DNA from: Planctomycetaceae bacterium
Lineage (GTDB): Bacteria > Planctomycetota > Planctomycetia > Pirellulales > Thermoguttaceae
NCBI GenBank assembly: GCA_004556055.1
Contig: SFIW01000039.1
Coordinates: forward strand, 1 to 20,631
Direction of reading: 5' to 3'
Length of the DNA stretch: 20,631 nucleotides
Below, in pieces: positions 1 to 7,059 of the stretch. Each line of letters starts with the position of its first letter. The first letter of the stretch is position 1. A model generated the notes under the pieces. The model did no database searches, had not been told where the DNA came from, and saw only the letters and a list, made by a program, of their open reading frames with translations. A program made the position numbers and the translations under genes.

Positions 1-1357
1 TATCCCCAGTAACTACCCCTAACGCCCAAGCGCTATTTTGAAGCGAATATGCCCCTTTGCGTTTGACCGTGCGAATGATTGAAATATCTTCCTCTGTTAA
101 TAGATTAAAAATAAGATTATCTGTTTCGTAAAGAGTATCTAAATCAACTTGACGCGCATCATCGCCAGAATAAACGTAGAAGAAACGCTTATTTGCCTTG
201 ATTCCACATTCGATATCGACATATCGGGTTGCAACCCCTGAAAAACTGTCGTCGTATGCGGTAATACTAGCAAGACCCGCCGCGTCAAGAATAAATTGCC
301 TTATGTCTTTGTGAACTTTGACGTTGAGAATAGATTCAGGAAACAAAAAACGAATTGTTCCATTTTCCGCTAATTGTTCAAACGCTTTCACAAAGAAATA
401 TGAAAAGGTTTCTTTCGACGTTATTTCAGGGATATGGCAGTATTCGGCGCTCATTGCGCCCCACGGCGGATTTGTCGCGATATAATCAAACTTCTTATCA
501 AATATCGGACTCTGTTGAATAACAGAATTTCCCATCAGATAATCAAGACAATAAATTTGGGGAAGAAAAGCGACGTCCCTATATTTTAGTAGCAGGTTGA
601 TTTTACAGATCAAAACGGCGATAGCGTCGTTATCCGCCCCAAATAACTGAGCTGGGTTTTCTACGGTAGCGCTCAAAAGGAAGGAGCCGCTGCCGCAACA
701 CGGGTCTAAAAAACATTCGCCACGCGAAAAATCGAAATCCTTCGTCATGTTGCGCGCTATCTTAGGGGGCGTATAATACGAACCTTTGATATTTTTCTTT
801 CCCTCTTGCAAAAAGGATTGATAAACAAGCCCTAACAAATCAAACTCGTCGTTTGGTATAACCGCCGTTGTGAACTCGTCTATGACAGATACGTCGGAAT
901 ATTCGTCAATCACGGAGGCTACATGTTCTTTGTCTAAAATACCCGCTCTTTTAAGCAAATTGATTCCTAACGAAAGAATAACCGACGTAATATCCGCGTC
1001 CTTTTCGTCTATGGAATCCAATGTGTTTTGCAAGAATGCGACGTTATTTTTATTCCTAATATATTCCAACGGCAAAACGCGTTTTTGAGATTTCCGTTTA
1101 TTCGCGCGTTTTGTTAAACGCCCTGTTGACGAAGTCTTTAATTTACCCCAGTTTTTGGCGGTAGCGTCAGAAATGCCATATTTTTTGATCTCAAAATTAG
1201 AAGGACTCTTTACAATTTCCACGATATCGTCGAGCCCACAATCCAAGGCTGTCGCTATCTTCGCAAGACTCTCCATTGCAATAGGCTCCCCCTTGCCCAT
1301 TTTGGCAAGAATCTTTCCGCTAATATCCGCCGCCATTCGCATTTCTGTCTTAGTCAT
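1..1357 (-). CDS. HTH-fused adenine-N6 DNA methyltransferase, C-terminus cut by window edge
   Basis: The frame is open from position 1 upward, giving 452 residues from the ATG at 1357; the 3' end lies outside the window. Counting from that ATG, residues 1-50 are an Xre/Cro-type helix-turn-helix of the small HTH_26 kind (MTKTEMRMAADISGK, then LAKIATALDCGLDDIVEI). A second helix-turn-helix-like stretch follows (KKYGISDATAKNWGKL), then a basic linker (RLTKRANKRKSQKR). The methylase domain has GSYYTPP near 192-198, the SAM-binding motif FLDPCCGSGSF at 216-226 and the catalytic NPPW at 296-299, as in Eco57I/TaqI-like gamma-class enzymes. It should methylate adenine in a specific DNA sequence; the target-recognition part is off the edge. 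The HTH homology continues upstream of the ATG (NKLWKLLIDKG), so the true start is uncertain: that frame has no ATG before a stop at 1472-1474. AT-rich composition suggests transfer. A cognate nuclease, if any, would lie to the left. Confidence 0.85.
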   Translation of the reverse strand, partial: MTKTEMRMAADISGKILAKMGKGEPIAMESLAKIATALDCGLDDIVEIVKSPSNFEIKKYGISDATAKNWGKLKTSSTGRLTKRANKRKSQKRVLPLEYIRNKNNVAFLQNTLDSIDEKDADITSVILSLGINLLKRAGILDKEHVASVIDEYSDVSVIDEFTTAVIPNDEFDLLGLVYQSFLQEGKKNIKGSYYTPPKIARNMTKDFDFSRGECFLDPCCGSGSFLLSATVENPAQLFGADNDAIAVLICKINLLLKYRDVAFLPQIYCLDYLMGNSVIQQSPIFDKKFDYIATNPPWGAMSAEYCHIPEITSKETFSYFFVKAFEQLAENGTIRFLFPESILNVKVHKDIRQFILDAAGLASITAYDDSFSGVATRYVDIECGIKANKRFFYVYSGDDARQVDLDTLYETDNLIFNLLTEEDISIIRTVKRKGAYSLQNSAWALGVVTGD

Positions 1358-1388
1358 GCCTTTGTCAATCAATAGTTTCCATAGCTTG

Positions 1389-1502
1389 TTACAGCGGCGT
1401 CGCAGGCAAAACTCCTCCGGCGCGCGGCTGCAAATAGCCGTTGAACAGTATTGCGGAAAACGGCGTTTTTTTCAATATCCTGTCATATTCTCGTGATTTC
1501 AT
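1389..1502 (-). CDS. short ORF upstream of the methyltransferase, possible displaced 5' end
   Basis: A 37-codon ORF starts with ATG (MKSREYDRILKKT...) after a good ribosome site, GAGAGGGA six or so bases upstream. It is not recognised as a family. It ends at TAA overlapping the region where the methyltransferase HTH homology begins, and it is one base out of phase with that frame. Codons 10-12 run across seven consecutive A bases; with six A bases this start would read in frame into the methyltransferase. It may be a broken gene start, a frameshifted first segment, or a chance ORF at a recombination junction. Confidence 0.25.
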   Translation of the reverse strand: MKSREYDRILKKTPFSAILFNGYLQPRAGGVLPATPL

Positions 1503-1629
1503 GGCGTCCCTCTCTTGCGGTAAAGCGTCAAAACCGCGCGATACCCTTCCCAAGGATCGACCTGCGTTATATCGCCAACGCCCCTTGGAGAAGAAATGAA
1601 TCGGACGCAACGCGGGCGTTTAAAAAATC

Positions 1630-1664
1630 AGCCGGTAGCTCTCGTTGAGTTGCCGGCTTTTTTT
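1630..1664. terminator. hairpin with flanking A and T runs, probably bidirectional
   Basis: AGCCGG (1630-1635) pairs with CCGGCT (1653-1658), with additional CTC/GAG pairing in the loop. A T run follows on the plus strand (1658-1664) and an A run precedes (1622-1627), so it could act in both directions. Confidence 0.55.
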
Positions 1665-1696
1665 GCGAGACGTCGCGTCGAGGAAGTCAGAAGAGC

Positions 1697-1732
1697 AAAA
1701 GAAAACCCGTCGTTTCTTTGGGAAGCGACGGG
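1697..1732 (-). terminator. rho-independent terminator of the permease transcript
   Basis: On the minus strand a perfect 7-bp stem (CCCGTCG, 1732-1726, with CGACGGG, 1712-1706) is followed by GTTTTCTTTT. It lies about 30 bases after the permease stop codon. Confidence 0.75.
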
Positions 1733-1760
1733 CTCGATGCGAATTGCGCGGAATCCAGAC

Positions 1761-2978
1761 TCAAAGGGCGGGCGCCTCTTCGACGTCGATTTCGGTTTCA
1801 GATTCCATAAGCGCGTCGAACTCGGGAACGGCGTCGTCGGAGACGGCTTCTTCGACGACGGTTTCGATCGCCTGCGCTTCCGGTTCGGGGGCGGGTTCGT
1901 CGGCGCCGAGTTTCGTCCAGATGATGAGCGCGAGACCAACGACGAAGAAGAGGAACATGGCGGCGAGGATATTCTTAACGCCCTTGGAGGCGCCCTTAAA
2001 TTCGCGCCAGATGAAGACGCCCCAGATCGCGGACATGAGCGTCGCGCCTTGCCCCAGGCCGTAGGCGACGGCGGCGGAAGCGACTCCCGACGCGATGACG
2101 TTGAGCGTCATGCCGATCGCCCAGATAAAGCCGCCGATCCAGCCCCAGAAGTGATCCCGGAACGCGCCTTTCCAGAACGCGCCCTTCTCCACGGGCTCGC
2201 CGACGAGAGGCTTGCGCATGAGGATCGGCATAACGACGCAGTTGCTCAGGAAGACGCCGATCGCGAAGAACACGTTCGCGGTGTACGCGGTGAGTTTCCC
2301 CGATTCGAGAACCGCGCCCTCGACGGAAAGATTCGCGAGCGTGACGGGCCCCAAAACGTCGCCGTTTTGCACGAGCGCTAGAGAACGCGCGACGAAGAAG
2401 TAGAAGAGAGACATGAGGAGCCCGCAAAGGAGCGAAAGGAAGAGTCCCTTACCCGTCTTTTTCGAGACGTCGACGTTTTCCGCGCGTTCCGCGTCGCGTT
2501 TGCGATAGGAGACCGCGCTAAGAATGATCGCCAGCGCGATGAGCGCCACGCCCAAGAAGAGAAGCGTCGCGTTTCCCGACGCCGCAGGAGCCGCGAGGAA
2601 GTTCCAAATGACTCCCAGAACGAGCGCAAGACCGATCCCGACGGGGAACGCCACGGAAAGACCTGCGATATCGATCGCAGAAACAAGAAGGATATTCGCG
2701 ATATTAAAGACGACGCCCCCTGCGATCGCCCACATGAGCGCGCTGCAACTCGCCTGTTTCATATCCTCAAGGAAGGGGCGGCCAAATTCGCCGTTCGATC
2801 CGAGCGTAAATGCAAAAAGGAGCGCGGTCGCCAGCACGCCGACGACGTAATCCCAATAGAAGAGCTCATAGCGCCACTTCTTATTGACGAGCTTCTGCGC
2901 GTTCCCCCATGATCCCCAGCAAAACATCGTGCCGACGCAGAAGAGAACCGCCAAAAAATAGGTCGGACATAAATACAT
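1761..2978 (-). CDS. GRP/ureide-permease-like sugar or nucleoside transporter (DMT superfamily)
   Basis: A 405-residue, strongly hydrophobic protein with about ten membrane segments. The start region (FCVGTMFCWGSWGNAQKL, then WRYELFYWDYVVGVL), GGVVFNIANILLVSAIDIAG and the VAFPVGIGLALVLG helix are typical of bacterial members of the glucose/rhamnose transporter group related to plant ureide permeases, often annotated as DMT permeases. It probably imports a sugar or nucleoside across the inner membrane. The ATG follows AGAGGTG at suitable spacing. It lies 81 bases after a PfkB kinase on the same strand, so uptake plus phosphorylation of ribose or a similar sugar is a reasonable inference; Bacteroides ribose-scavenging loci combine the same two families. 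The last ~45 residues are an acidic, Glu/Asp/Pro/Ala-rich cytoplasmic or periplasmic tail, which is unusual in the family. The substrate cannot be decided from sequence. Confidence 0.8.
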   Translation of the reverse strand: MYLCPTYFLAVLFCVGTMFCWGSWGNAQKLVNKKWRYELFYWDYVVGVLATALLFAFTLGSNGEFGRPFLEDMKQASCSALMWAIAGGVVFNIANILLVSAIDIAGLSVAFPVGIGLALVLGVIWNFLAAPAASGNATLLFLGVALIALAIILSAVSYRKRDAERAENVDVSKKTGKGLFLSLLCGLLMSLFYFFVARSLALVQNGDVLGPVTLANLSVEGAVLESGKLTAYTANVFFAIGVFLSNCVVMPILMRKPLVGEPVEKGAFWKGAFRDHFWGWIGGFIWAIGMTLNVIASGVASAAVAYGLGQGATLMSAIWGVFIWREFKGASKGVKNILAAMFLFFVVGLALIIWTKLGADEPAPEPEAQAIETVVEEAVSDDAVPEFDALMESETEIDVEEAPAL

Positions 2979-3059
2979 AAAACACCTCTTATTCTATGAA
3001 GCGCGCCCGGCGCAAGACTCGAAAGGCAAGCCTTGAAGTCGCGAGCGTCAAACGTCGAG

Positions 3060-4013
3060 TCACAAAGAAAACGTCTTGAGTTCGCGACCTTCGAGGAACG
3101 CTTCCGCTTCGCTCTTCGTGAAGACGCTACCCGTCGCGGAACTGTGTCTAACGCAACTCATCCCTTGAGCCGTCGCGCGTCTCATGCACTCGTAAGCGTC
3201 CCCGCCGTCGAGAAGACCCGCGATGAAACCCGCGTCAAAAGCGTCCCCCGAGCCCGTTCCCCCGACAAATTCAGTTCGGAAAATCTCCGCCCGGAAACGT
3301 TCTTTCTCAGAATAATAAATCGAACCTTCGTCTCCGCACGTGATAACGCACGTCCGCGCCCCCGCGTCGACGAAATAACGCGCTTGATCCGCGGGATCCT
3401 TGATCCCTGTGATCGCGTAACCTTCGTCGTCGTTAGGCATGAAGTAGTCGACGTAAGGAAGAAGCGGTTCGAGCGCCGGCCAATATGGACGATCCCCGTA
3501 GAGTACGACGTCGAGCATCGTTTTGCCGCCGCGCGCCTGGAACGCCTTGAAGTACTCCGCCGTCTCCTGGCTCTCCAAATGTTGCATCATGAGGAATCCG
3601 CCGACGTAAAGAATTTCCGCCTCTTGCGTCCACGCGTCGGGAATATCGGAGACGGCGAACTGCGCGTTGGCGCCCGTCGTGCTCACGAAACGACGATCTT
3701 CGTTCTTGACGTTCACGATCAGCGAGCAACCGGGGCTCATATTCGCCGCGCGACGCACGCCGGAAACGTCGACAAGAGGATTCGCGAGAGATTTCAGAAT
3801 ATAATCGCTGAACGCGTCGTCCCCAACGCACCCGGCGAGGCCCGTCGGAACTTCGAGTTTCGCGAGATTGATCGAGACGTTGGAGGCGCATCCGCCTAGA
3901 GAAAGCTCGACGCGGTCGGTTTGAACAAGCTCTCCTTGCGAGGGCGCGTGGTCGATCGGGGCGCACCCGACGTCGGCAAAGAGAATACCAGCGGATAAAC
4001 AACGAATTTTCAT
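3060..4013 (-). CDS. PfkB-family carbohydrate kinase
   Basis: A 317-residue ribokinase-fold enzyme, full length for the family. The first PfkB signature is at GGCASN (40-45) and the second at GGTGSGDAFDAGF (251-263), where Asp257 is the expected catalytic base and GSGD forms the anion hole (GAGD in most relatives). FMPNDDEGYAITG (191-203) is the usual middle segment contacting nucleotide. It should transfer a phosphate from ATP to a sugar or nucleoside in the cytoplasm; specificity is open. The ATG at 4013 is preceded by GAGGAAG six bases upstream. It sits 55 bases after the protoporphyrinogen oxidase gene and 81 bases before the permease, all on the minus strand, so co-transcription is likely. 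The downstream permease supports a transported sugar as substrate. It could equally be an adenosine- or fructose-type kinase. Confidence 0.88.
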   Translation of the reverse strand: MKIRCLSAGILFADVGCAPIDHAPSQGELVQTDRVELSLGGCASNVSINLAKLEVPTGLAGCVGDDAFSDYILKSLANPLVDVSGVRRAANMSPGCSLIVNVKNEDRRFVSTTGANAQFAVSDIPDAWTQEAEILYVGGFLMMQHLESQETAEYFKAFQARGGKTMLDVVLYGDRPYWPALEPLLPYVDYFMPNDDEGYAITGIKDPADQARYFVDAGARTCVITCGDEGSIYYSEKERFRAEIFRTEFVGGTGSGDAFDAGFIAGLLDGGDAYECMRRATAQGMSCVRHSSATGSVFTKSEAEAFLEGRELKTFSL

Positions 4014-4068
4014 AAAAGCTTCCTCATGGAATGAAGGTTAAGGCGCGGAGGCGCAAGTCAACGTCGCG

Positions 4069-5520
4069 CTAACGCCGCGCGTCCCAATCTTTGACAAGTT
4101 TATCGACGGCGTCGTAGCCGCTTTTGACGCATGCGGGGAGTCCGACTCCGTCGAGCGCGGAGCCAGCGAGCGCAAGCCCCGGCTGCGCGTCGAGCGCGTC
4201 TTGCAACCGTTTGCGCCAATCAAGACGCCCCAAGTAATATTGCGGCATCGCGTTGGGGAAACGCGCCACGTCGACCATCACGGGTTCGCCGCGAATCGCC
4301 AAGAGTTTGCGCGTCTCCTCCGCGACTCGTCGAATCAGCTCGCTCTCTTCAAGTTCAACCATCTCCGGAGCGCGAGCCCCGCCGACGAAGACTCGAAGGA
4401 GCGTCGTTCCTTCGGGCGCACGCGTCGGATATTTGTAGCTGCTGAACGAACCGGCTATGACCCCGTTACCCTCCGAGGTCGGAACGACGAACCCCATGCC
4501 TTTGACAGGCCTGCCGATCTGATCGTCGCGATACGCGAGGTGAACGATCGCGACGCCGGTGTGATCCGTCTGAGCGTAGATCGCGGCGACGTCCTTTGCG
4601 GAATCTTTAAGCGCGTCCGCCGCGGCGCCTGAATCGGTCGCGAAGAGGAGAAGATCGAAGATCTCCGATCGTCCTTCTTCGTCGTATAAGCGCCACCGAC
4701 CGTCGTCGAGGCGTTCGGCGCGCGTCGCGCGGCGACCCAATTCAATCTTGTCGCGACCAACGCGATCCGCGAGCCGCTCGGGAAGGGACTGCATCCCGGA
4801 GCTGAGGGTGATGAAGAAGGAATAGCGCGCGCCGCTCTCCTCTTCGCGCTTAACGCGTCTCGCCGCGCGTTGCGTCTTCGTCATCGCCCAGATCAACGAC
4901 CGCGAATCCTTTTCCATCTGCGCGAAACGCGGGAGCGTCGCCTGAAGGCTCAACTTCGCGGCGTCCCCTCCGTAAATTCCCCCGACGAGCGGCTCGATAA
5001 TGCGATCGAACGCCTCTTTTCCGAGTCGACGCTTCGCGAACGCCGCGAGAGACTCCTCCTCCTGCGATTTCCGACGCGGCAGGAGCAATTCGAGCCCGCA
5101 ACGAAGTTTCCCAAGGGGCGACAAAAGGGGCGTCGTCACCATCGGATAGAGCTTCGTCGGCGCCATCGTCATGAACCCGTCGGGAAGCGCGTAGAGGCGC
5201 GAATTCCGCACGACGAAGGTGCGGCGAAAACGGTTGTTCGTCGACGTCAGCTCCTCCTTAAATCCGAGTTCGCGGCACAGATCGATCCCCCACGGAACCG
5301 TCGTAATAAAATTGTCGACGCTAAGTTCGCAGAGGAATCCGTCGACGGTGCGCGTGCCGATCACGCCGCCTACCCGCCGCGCGCGTTCCCAAATCTTCAG
5401 TTCGGCGTTCGGCAACCGTTCCAAAACGCGTTTCGCCGCCGAGAGTCCCGTTATTCCCGCGCCTAAAACGGCGACTCTCGGTTCGCCGCGACGCCCTTCT
5501 CGTTCCGCTTCTTCACTCAT
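4069..5520 (-). CDS. hemY: protoporphyrinogen oxidase, oxygen-dependent FAD type
   Basis: A 483-residue FAD enzyme (from the ATG at 5520) for oxidation of protoporphyrinogen IX or coproporphyrinogen III in haem synthesis. The dinucleotide-binding motif is GAGITGLSAA (20-29), the ribose-binding acid is in IWE (Glu45), and RRVGGVIGT (48-56) is the second FAD loop. EPLVGGIYGGDAAKLS in the middle and SALDGVGLPACVKSGYDA near the C-terminus are family hallmarks. The frame extends up to 5667, but the strong promoter at 5560-5588 lies inside that extension; the ATG at 5520 has GCGAGG nine bases upstream and leaves a short leader, so it is preferred over the ATG at 5544. It is the first gene of a probable three-gene transcript with the kinase and permease, and is divergent from a PerR-like regulator. 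Gram-positive-type members prefer coproporphyrinogen III (named CgoX); which substrate applies here is not decided. Confidence 0.9.
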   Translation of the reverse strand: MSEEAEREGRRGEPRVAVLGAGITGLSAAKRVLERLPNAELKIWERARRVGGVIGTRTVDGFLCELSVDNFITTVPWGIDLCRELGFKEELTSTNNRFRRTFVVRNSRLYALPDGFMTMAPTKLYPMVTTPLLSPLGKLRCGLELLLPRRKSQEEESLAAFAKRRLGKEAFDRIIEPLVGGIYGGDAAKLSLQATLPRFAQMEKDSRSLIWAMTKTQRAARRVKREEESGARYSFFITLSSGMQSLPERLADRVGRDKIELGRRATRAERLDDGRWRLYDEEGRSEIFDLLLFATDSGAAADALKDSAKDVAAIYAQTDHTGVAIVHLAYRDDQIGRPVKGMGFVVPTSEGNGVIAGSFSSYKYPTRAPEGTTLLRVFVGGARAPEMVELEESELIRRVAEETRKLLAIRGEPVMVDVARFPNAMPQYYLGRLDWRKRLQDALDAQPGLALAGSALDGVGLPACVKSGYDAVDKLVKDWDARR

Positions 5521-5559
5521 TTCACGAAGCCTCGCTTTCTTCATCTCGAATAAAACGTT

Positions 5560-5588
5560 ATTGTACATGGGCGAAAAACGCGCGTCAA
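5560..5588 (-). promoter_or_regulatory. sigma-70-type promoter for the hemY transcript
   Basis: On the minus strand TTGACG (5588-5583) and TACAAT (5565-5560) are separated by exactly 17 bases, one mismatch each from consensus. The predicted start of transcription, near 5553, leaves a leader of about 30 bases before the ATG at 5520. Confidence 0.7.
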
Positions 5589-5660
5589 GGAAAAAGAGAG
5601 GCAAATCCACAACCCGTTTCACTTTTGTTATGTGTGTCCTTGCTCCTAAAACAATTTCTC

Positions 5661-5703
5661 TTGACAATTTGTACTATATGATATATTGAAGACAAATATT
5701 TGT
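5661..5703 (+). promoter_or_regulatory. promoter and candidate operator of the Fur-family gene
   Basis: TTGACA (5661-5666) is a perfect -35 box; TATTGA (5684-5689, 17-base spacer) or TATATT (5682-5687, 15-base spacer) can serve as -10. Directly downstream, over the predicted start of transcription, is the perfect 12-base palindrome ACAAATATTTGT (5692-5703). The related half-site ACAATTT also occurs twice 13 bases apart at 5651-5657 and 5664-5670. The placement fits autorepression, and the site is AT-rich like known PerR/Fur boxes, though it is not identical to the Bacillus PerR box. Confidence 0.6.
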
Positions 5704-5773
5704 TGTTTTGCTCGGCTATTACAAACGAGAGGACTACGTCAACGATCACAACTTAGATAAGGTAGGCGTTATT

Positions 5774-6178
5774 ATGAGACGCAACACTATACAGCAGGCT
5801 CTGACCCTTGAAGCGGTAAAAAAGCTTTGCAACCATCCCAAGGCTGACGAGGTTTATGCGGAGGTAGTTAAAACCTGCCCGACAATAAGTCGCGCGACCG
5901 TTTATCGCAACCTCTCGACGCTCGCAAAATATGGCGAACTTCTCAGCGTCGAAATTCCCGGCGGAGCCGCCGTCTACGATCATAACACTCACAAGCACTG
6001 TCACGCGCGTTGTTTAGCTTGCGGACGCATCTTCGACGTCGAATGTGAGGACTTTGAAGATTTGCGCAATCATATCAAAGAGACATACGGCTTCGAGGTC
6101 GTCGGCTACGATCTGGTCTTCAAAGGATATTGCAAATCGTGCGAAAAACCCCAGGACGACGAAGAAACTAACGTCTGA
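5774..6178 (+). CDS. perR: Fur-family metalloregulator, PerR-like
   Basis: A 134-residue DNA-binding repressor. The winged helix contains ISRATVYRNLSTLAKYGEL (38-56). Structural zinc cysteines are C80/C83 and C120/C123. Aligned by eye with Bacillus PerR, the regulatory metal ligands are H21 (in NHPKADEVY), D69, H75, H77 and D88; the aspartate at the last position is the residue associated with peroxide sensing, whereas Fur has glutamate. So it is more likely a peroxide sensor using iron-catalysed histidine oxidation than an iron-uptake regulator. ATG 5774 is preceded by AAGGTAGGCG and begins with a normal Fur-family N-terminus; an in-frame TTG at 5708 is less likely. It is divergent from the haem gene and ends at a terminator shared with the MgtC-family gene. 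Function is inferred from alignment by eye. Confidence 0.85.
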   Translation: MRRNTIQQALTLEAVKKLCNHPKADEVYAEVVKTCPTISRATVYRNLSTLAKYGELLSVEIPGGAAVYDHNTHKHCHARCLACGRIFDVECEDFEDLRNHIKETYGFEVVGYDLVFKGYCKSCEKPQDDEETNV

Positions 6179-6196
6179 TAAACGCTAAAACTAATA

Positions 6197-6232
6197 GAAC
6201 GCGTTTCAGTTCGGAACGCGTTCTTCTCTTTT
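6197..6232. terminator. shared terminator between the perR-like and mgtC-like genes
   Basis: GAACGCGTT (6197-6205) pairs perfectly with AACGCGTTC (6215-6223) around a 9-base loop and is followed by TTCTCTTTT. It lies between two convergent genes and overlaps the last bases of the MgtC-family gene. Confidence 0.8.
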
Positions 6233-6935
6233 AGGCGATCTCTTTCACATACTCGACTCCTTCGAGAGCGTCGAGTCCGTTGAGAATTTGCATATGGTCG
6301 CGACGTCTTTCAAGATGGAGCAAGAAGGTCAGAGAGCCCAATTCCTTATTGAGGGTCGTGATCTTGTCCCGTTGCATCTCCGTCACTTCACATTCTTCTT
6401 TCTTAATAAAATCGGTCAACGCGCGTAGCGAGAAAGCGGCGTTATATTCGAGATAGATTTCCATGTTCTTGGAATGGCGTTTGATATATCGATCAAACTT
6501 TTTCAGAACGACGAGCGCAAACGCGACGAAAGACGTTCCGACGACGGCTCCTTCATAAAACCCCGCGCCGATCGCGAGCCCCAACGACGCCGCGACCCAT
6601 AGCCCTGCGGCGGTCGTCAGACCACGCACTTCGTTTTGCCGCGTCACGATAATCGTCCCCGCCCCAAGAAAACCGATACCGCTGATGACCTGCGCTCCGA
6701 ATCTAGTCATATCGACGTTCGGCGCCATTTGCTGGATATACTGGTTCGTCAGCATGAAGATCGTCGACCCGATCGTCACGAGCATGTAAGTCATGAAACC
6801 AGCGGGCCTATTCCTCAATCCGCGTTCGATCCCTAGAACGCCTCCGACGCAGAGCGCAAAAAAAACGCGAAATGTGATCGCCGCCAGACTCAGATCGCCG
6901 TTCCCGCCAAGCGGTTCAAAGAAATGATTCGTCAT
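6231..6935 (-). CDS. MgtC/SapB-family inner-membrane protein
   Basis: A 234-residue protein with an N-terminal membrane domain (about four segments, residues 18-145) and a soluble C-terminal ACT-like domain. Family features are GGVLGIERGLRNRPAG (32-47), ISGIGFLGAGTII (84-96) and GLTTAAGLWVAASLGLAIG (104-122). MgtC proteins of Salmonella and Mycobacterium support growth at low magnesium and inhibit the F-type ATP synthase; the longer members with the C-terminal domain, as here, are common in environmental bacteria and their role is less clear. The ATG is preceded by GGAGAAAGG. A TATAAT (minus strand, 6967-6962) lies just upstream without a convincing -35. It appears to be a single-gene unit, convergent with the Fur-family gene. 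Confidence 0.88.
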   Translation of the reverse strand: MTNHFFEPLGGNGDLSLAAITFRVFFALCVGGVLGIERGLRNRPAGFMTYMLVTIGSTIFMLTNQYIQQMAPNVDMTRFGAQVISGIGFLGAGTIIVTRQNEVRGLTTAAGLWVAASLGLAIGAGFYEGAVVGTSFVAFALVVLKKFDRYIKRHSKNMEIYLEYNAAFSLRALTDFIKKEECEVTEMQRDKITTLNKELGSLTFLLHLERRRDHMQILNGLDALEGVEYVKEIA

Positions 6936-6997
6936 TCGCCTTTCTCCTCATGATGCGTTCAATTATAAATAGTATGCGAAAGAGGGGAAGAGTCGAC

Positions 6998-7026
6998 AAA
7001 AAAGGACGCCGCGCGGAGCGACGCCC
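6998..7026 (-). terminator. terminator of DUF1559/lipoprotein cassette 1
   Basis: On the minus strand GGGCGTCGC and GCGGCGTCC form a 9-bp stem with two G-T pairs around TCCGC, followed by six T bases. It is 34 bases after the lipoprotein stop codon. Confidence 0.8.
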
Positions 7027-7059
7027 TTCCCTTGACTTGCGAAAGAACTGAAGGAAAAA

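Larger units (their letters stand above)
1390..1760. other. gene-poor stretch between methyltransferase and permease
   Basis: Apart from the 37-codon ORF and two hairpins described separately, no gene is supported here. Base composition changes from AT-rich (left of about 1395) to the GC-rich, GACG/CGCG-rich style of the rest of the window, so this is the likely junction of imported and native DNA. Overlapping plus-strand frames here are mirror images of the permease gene and lack initiation signals. Confidence 0.5.

Noticed and set aside
1430..1460. Integron attC-like GTTGAAC near the methyltransferase junction
   Set aside because: No matching partner core site at the other end and no integrase; one 7-base match is expected by chance.
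1596..2381. 261-codon plus-strand frame opposite the permease
   Set aside because: Mirror frame of a clear membrane protein gene; composition is unlike a folded protein and it has no ribosome site.
5521..5667. Longer N-terminus for the protoporphyrinogen oxidase
   Set aside because: A near-consensus promoter lies within this stretch, and the extra residues do not resemble the family.
5708..5773. TTG start adding 22 residues to the Fur-family protein
   Set aside because: No ribosome site; ATG 5774 has one and gives the usual N-terminal length.
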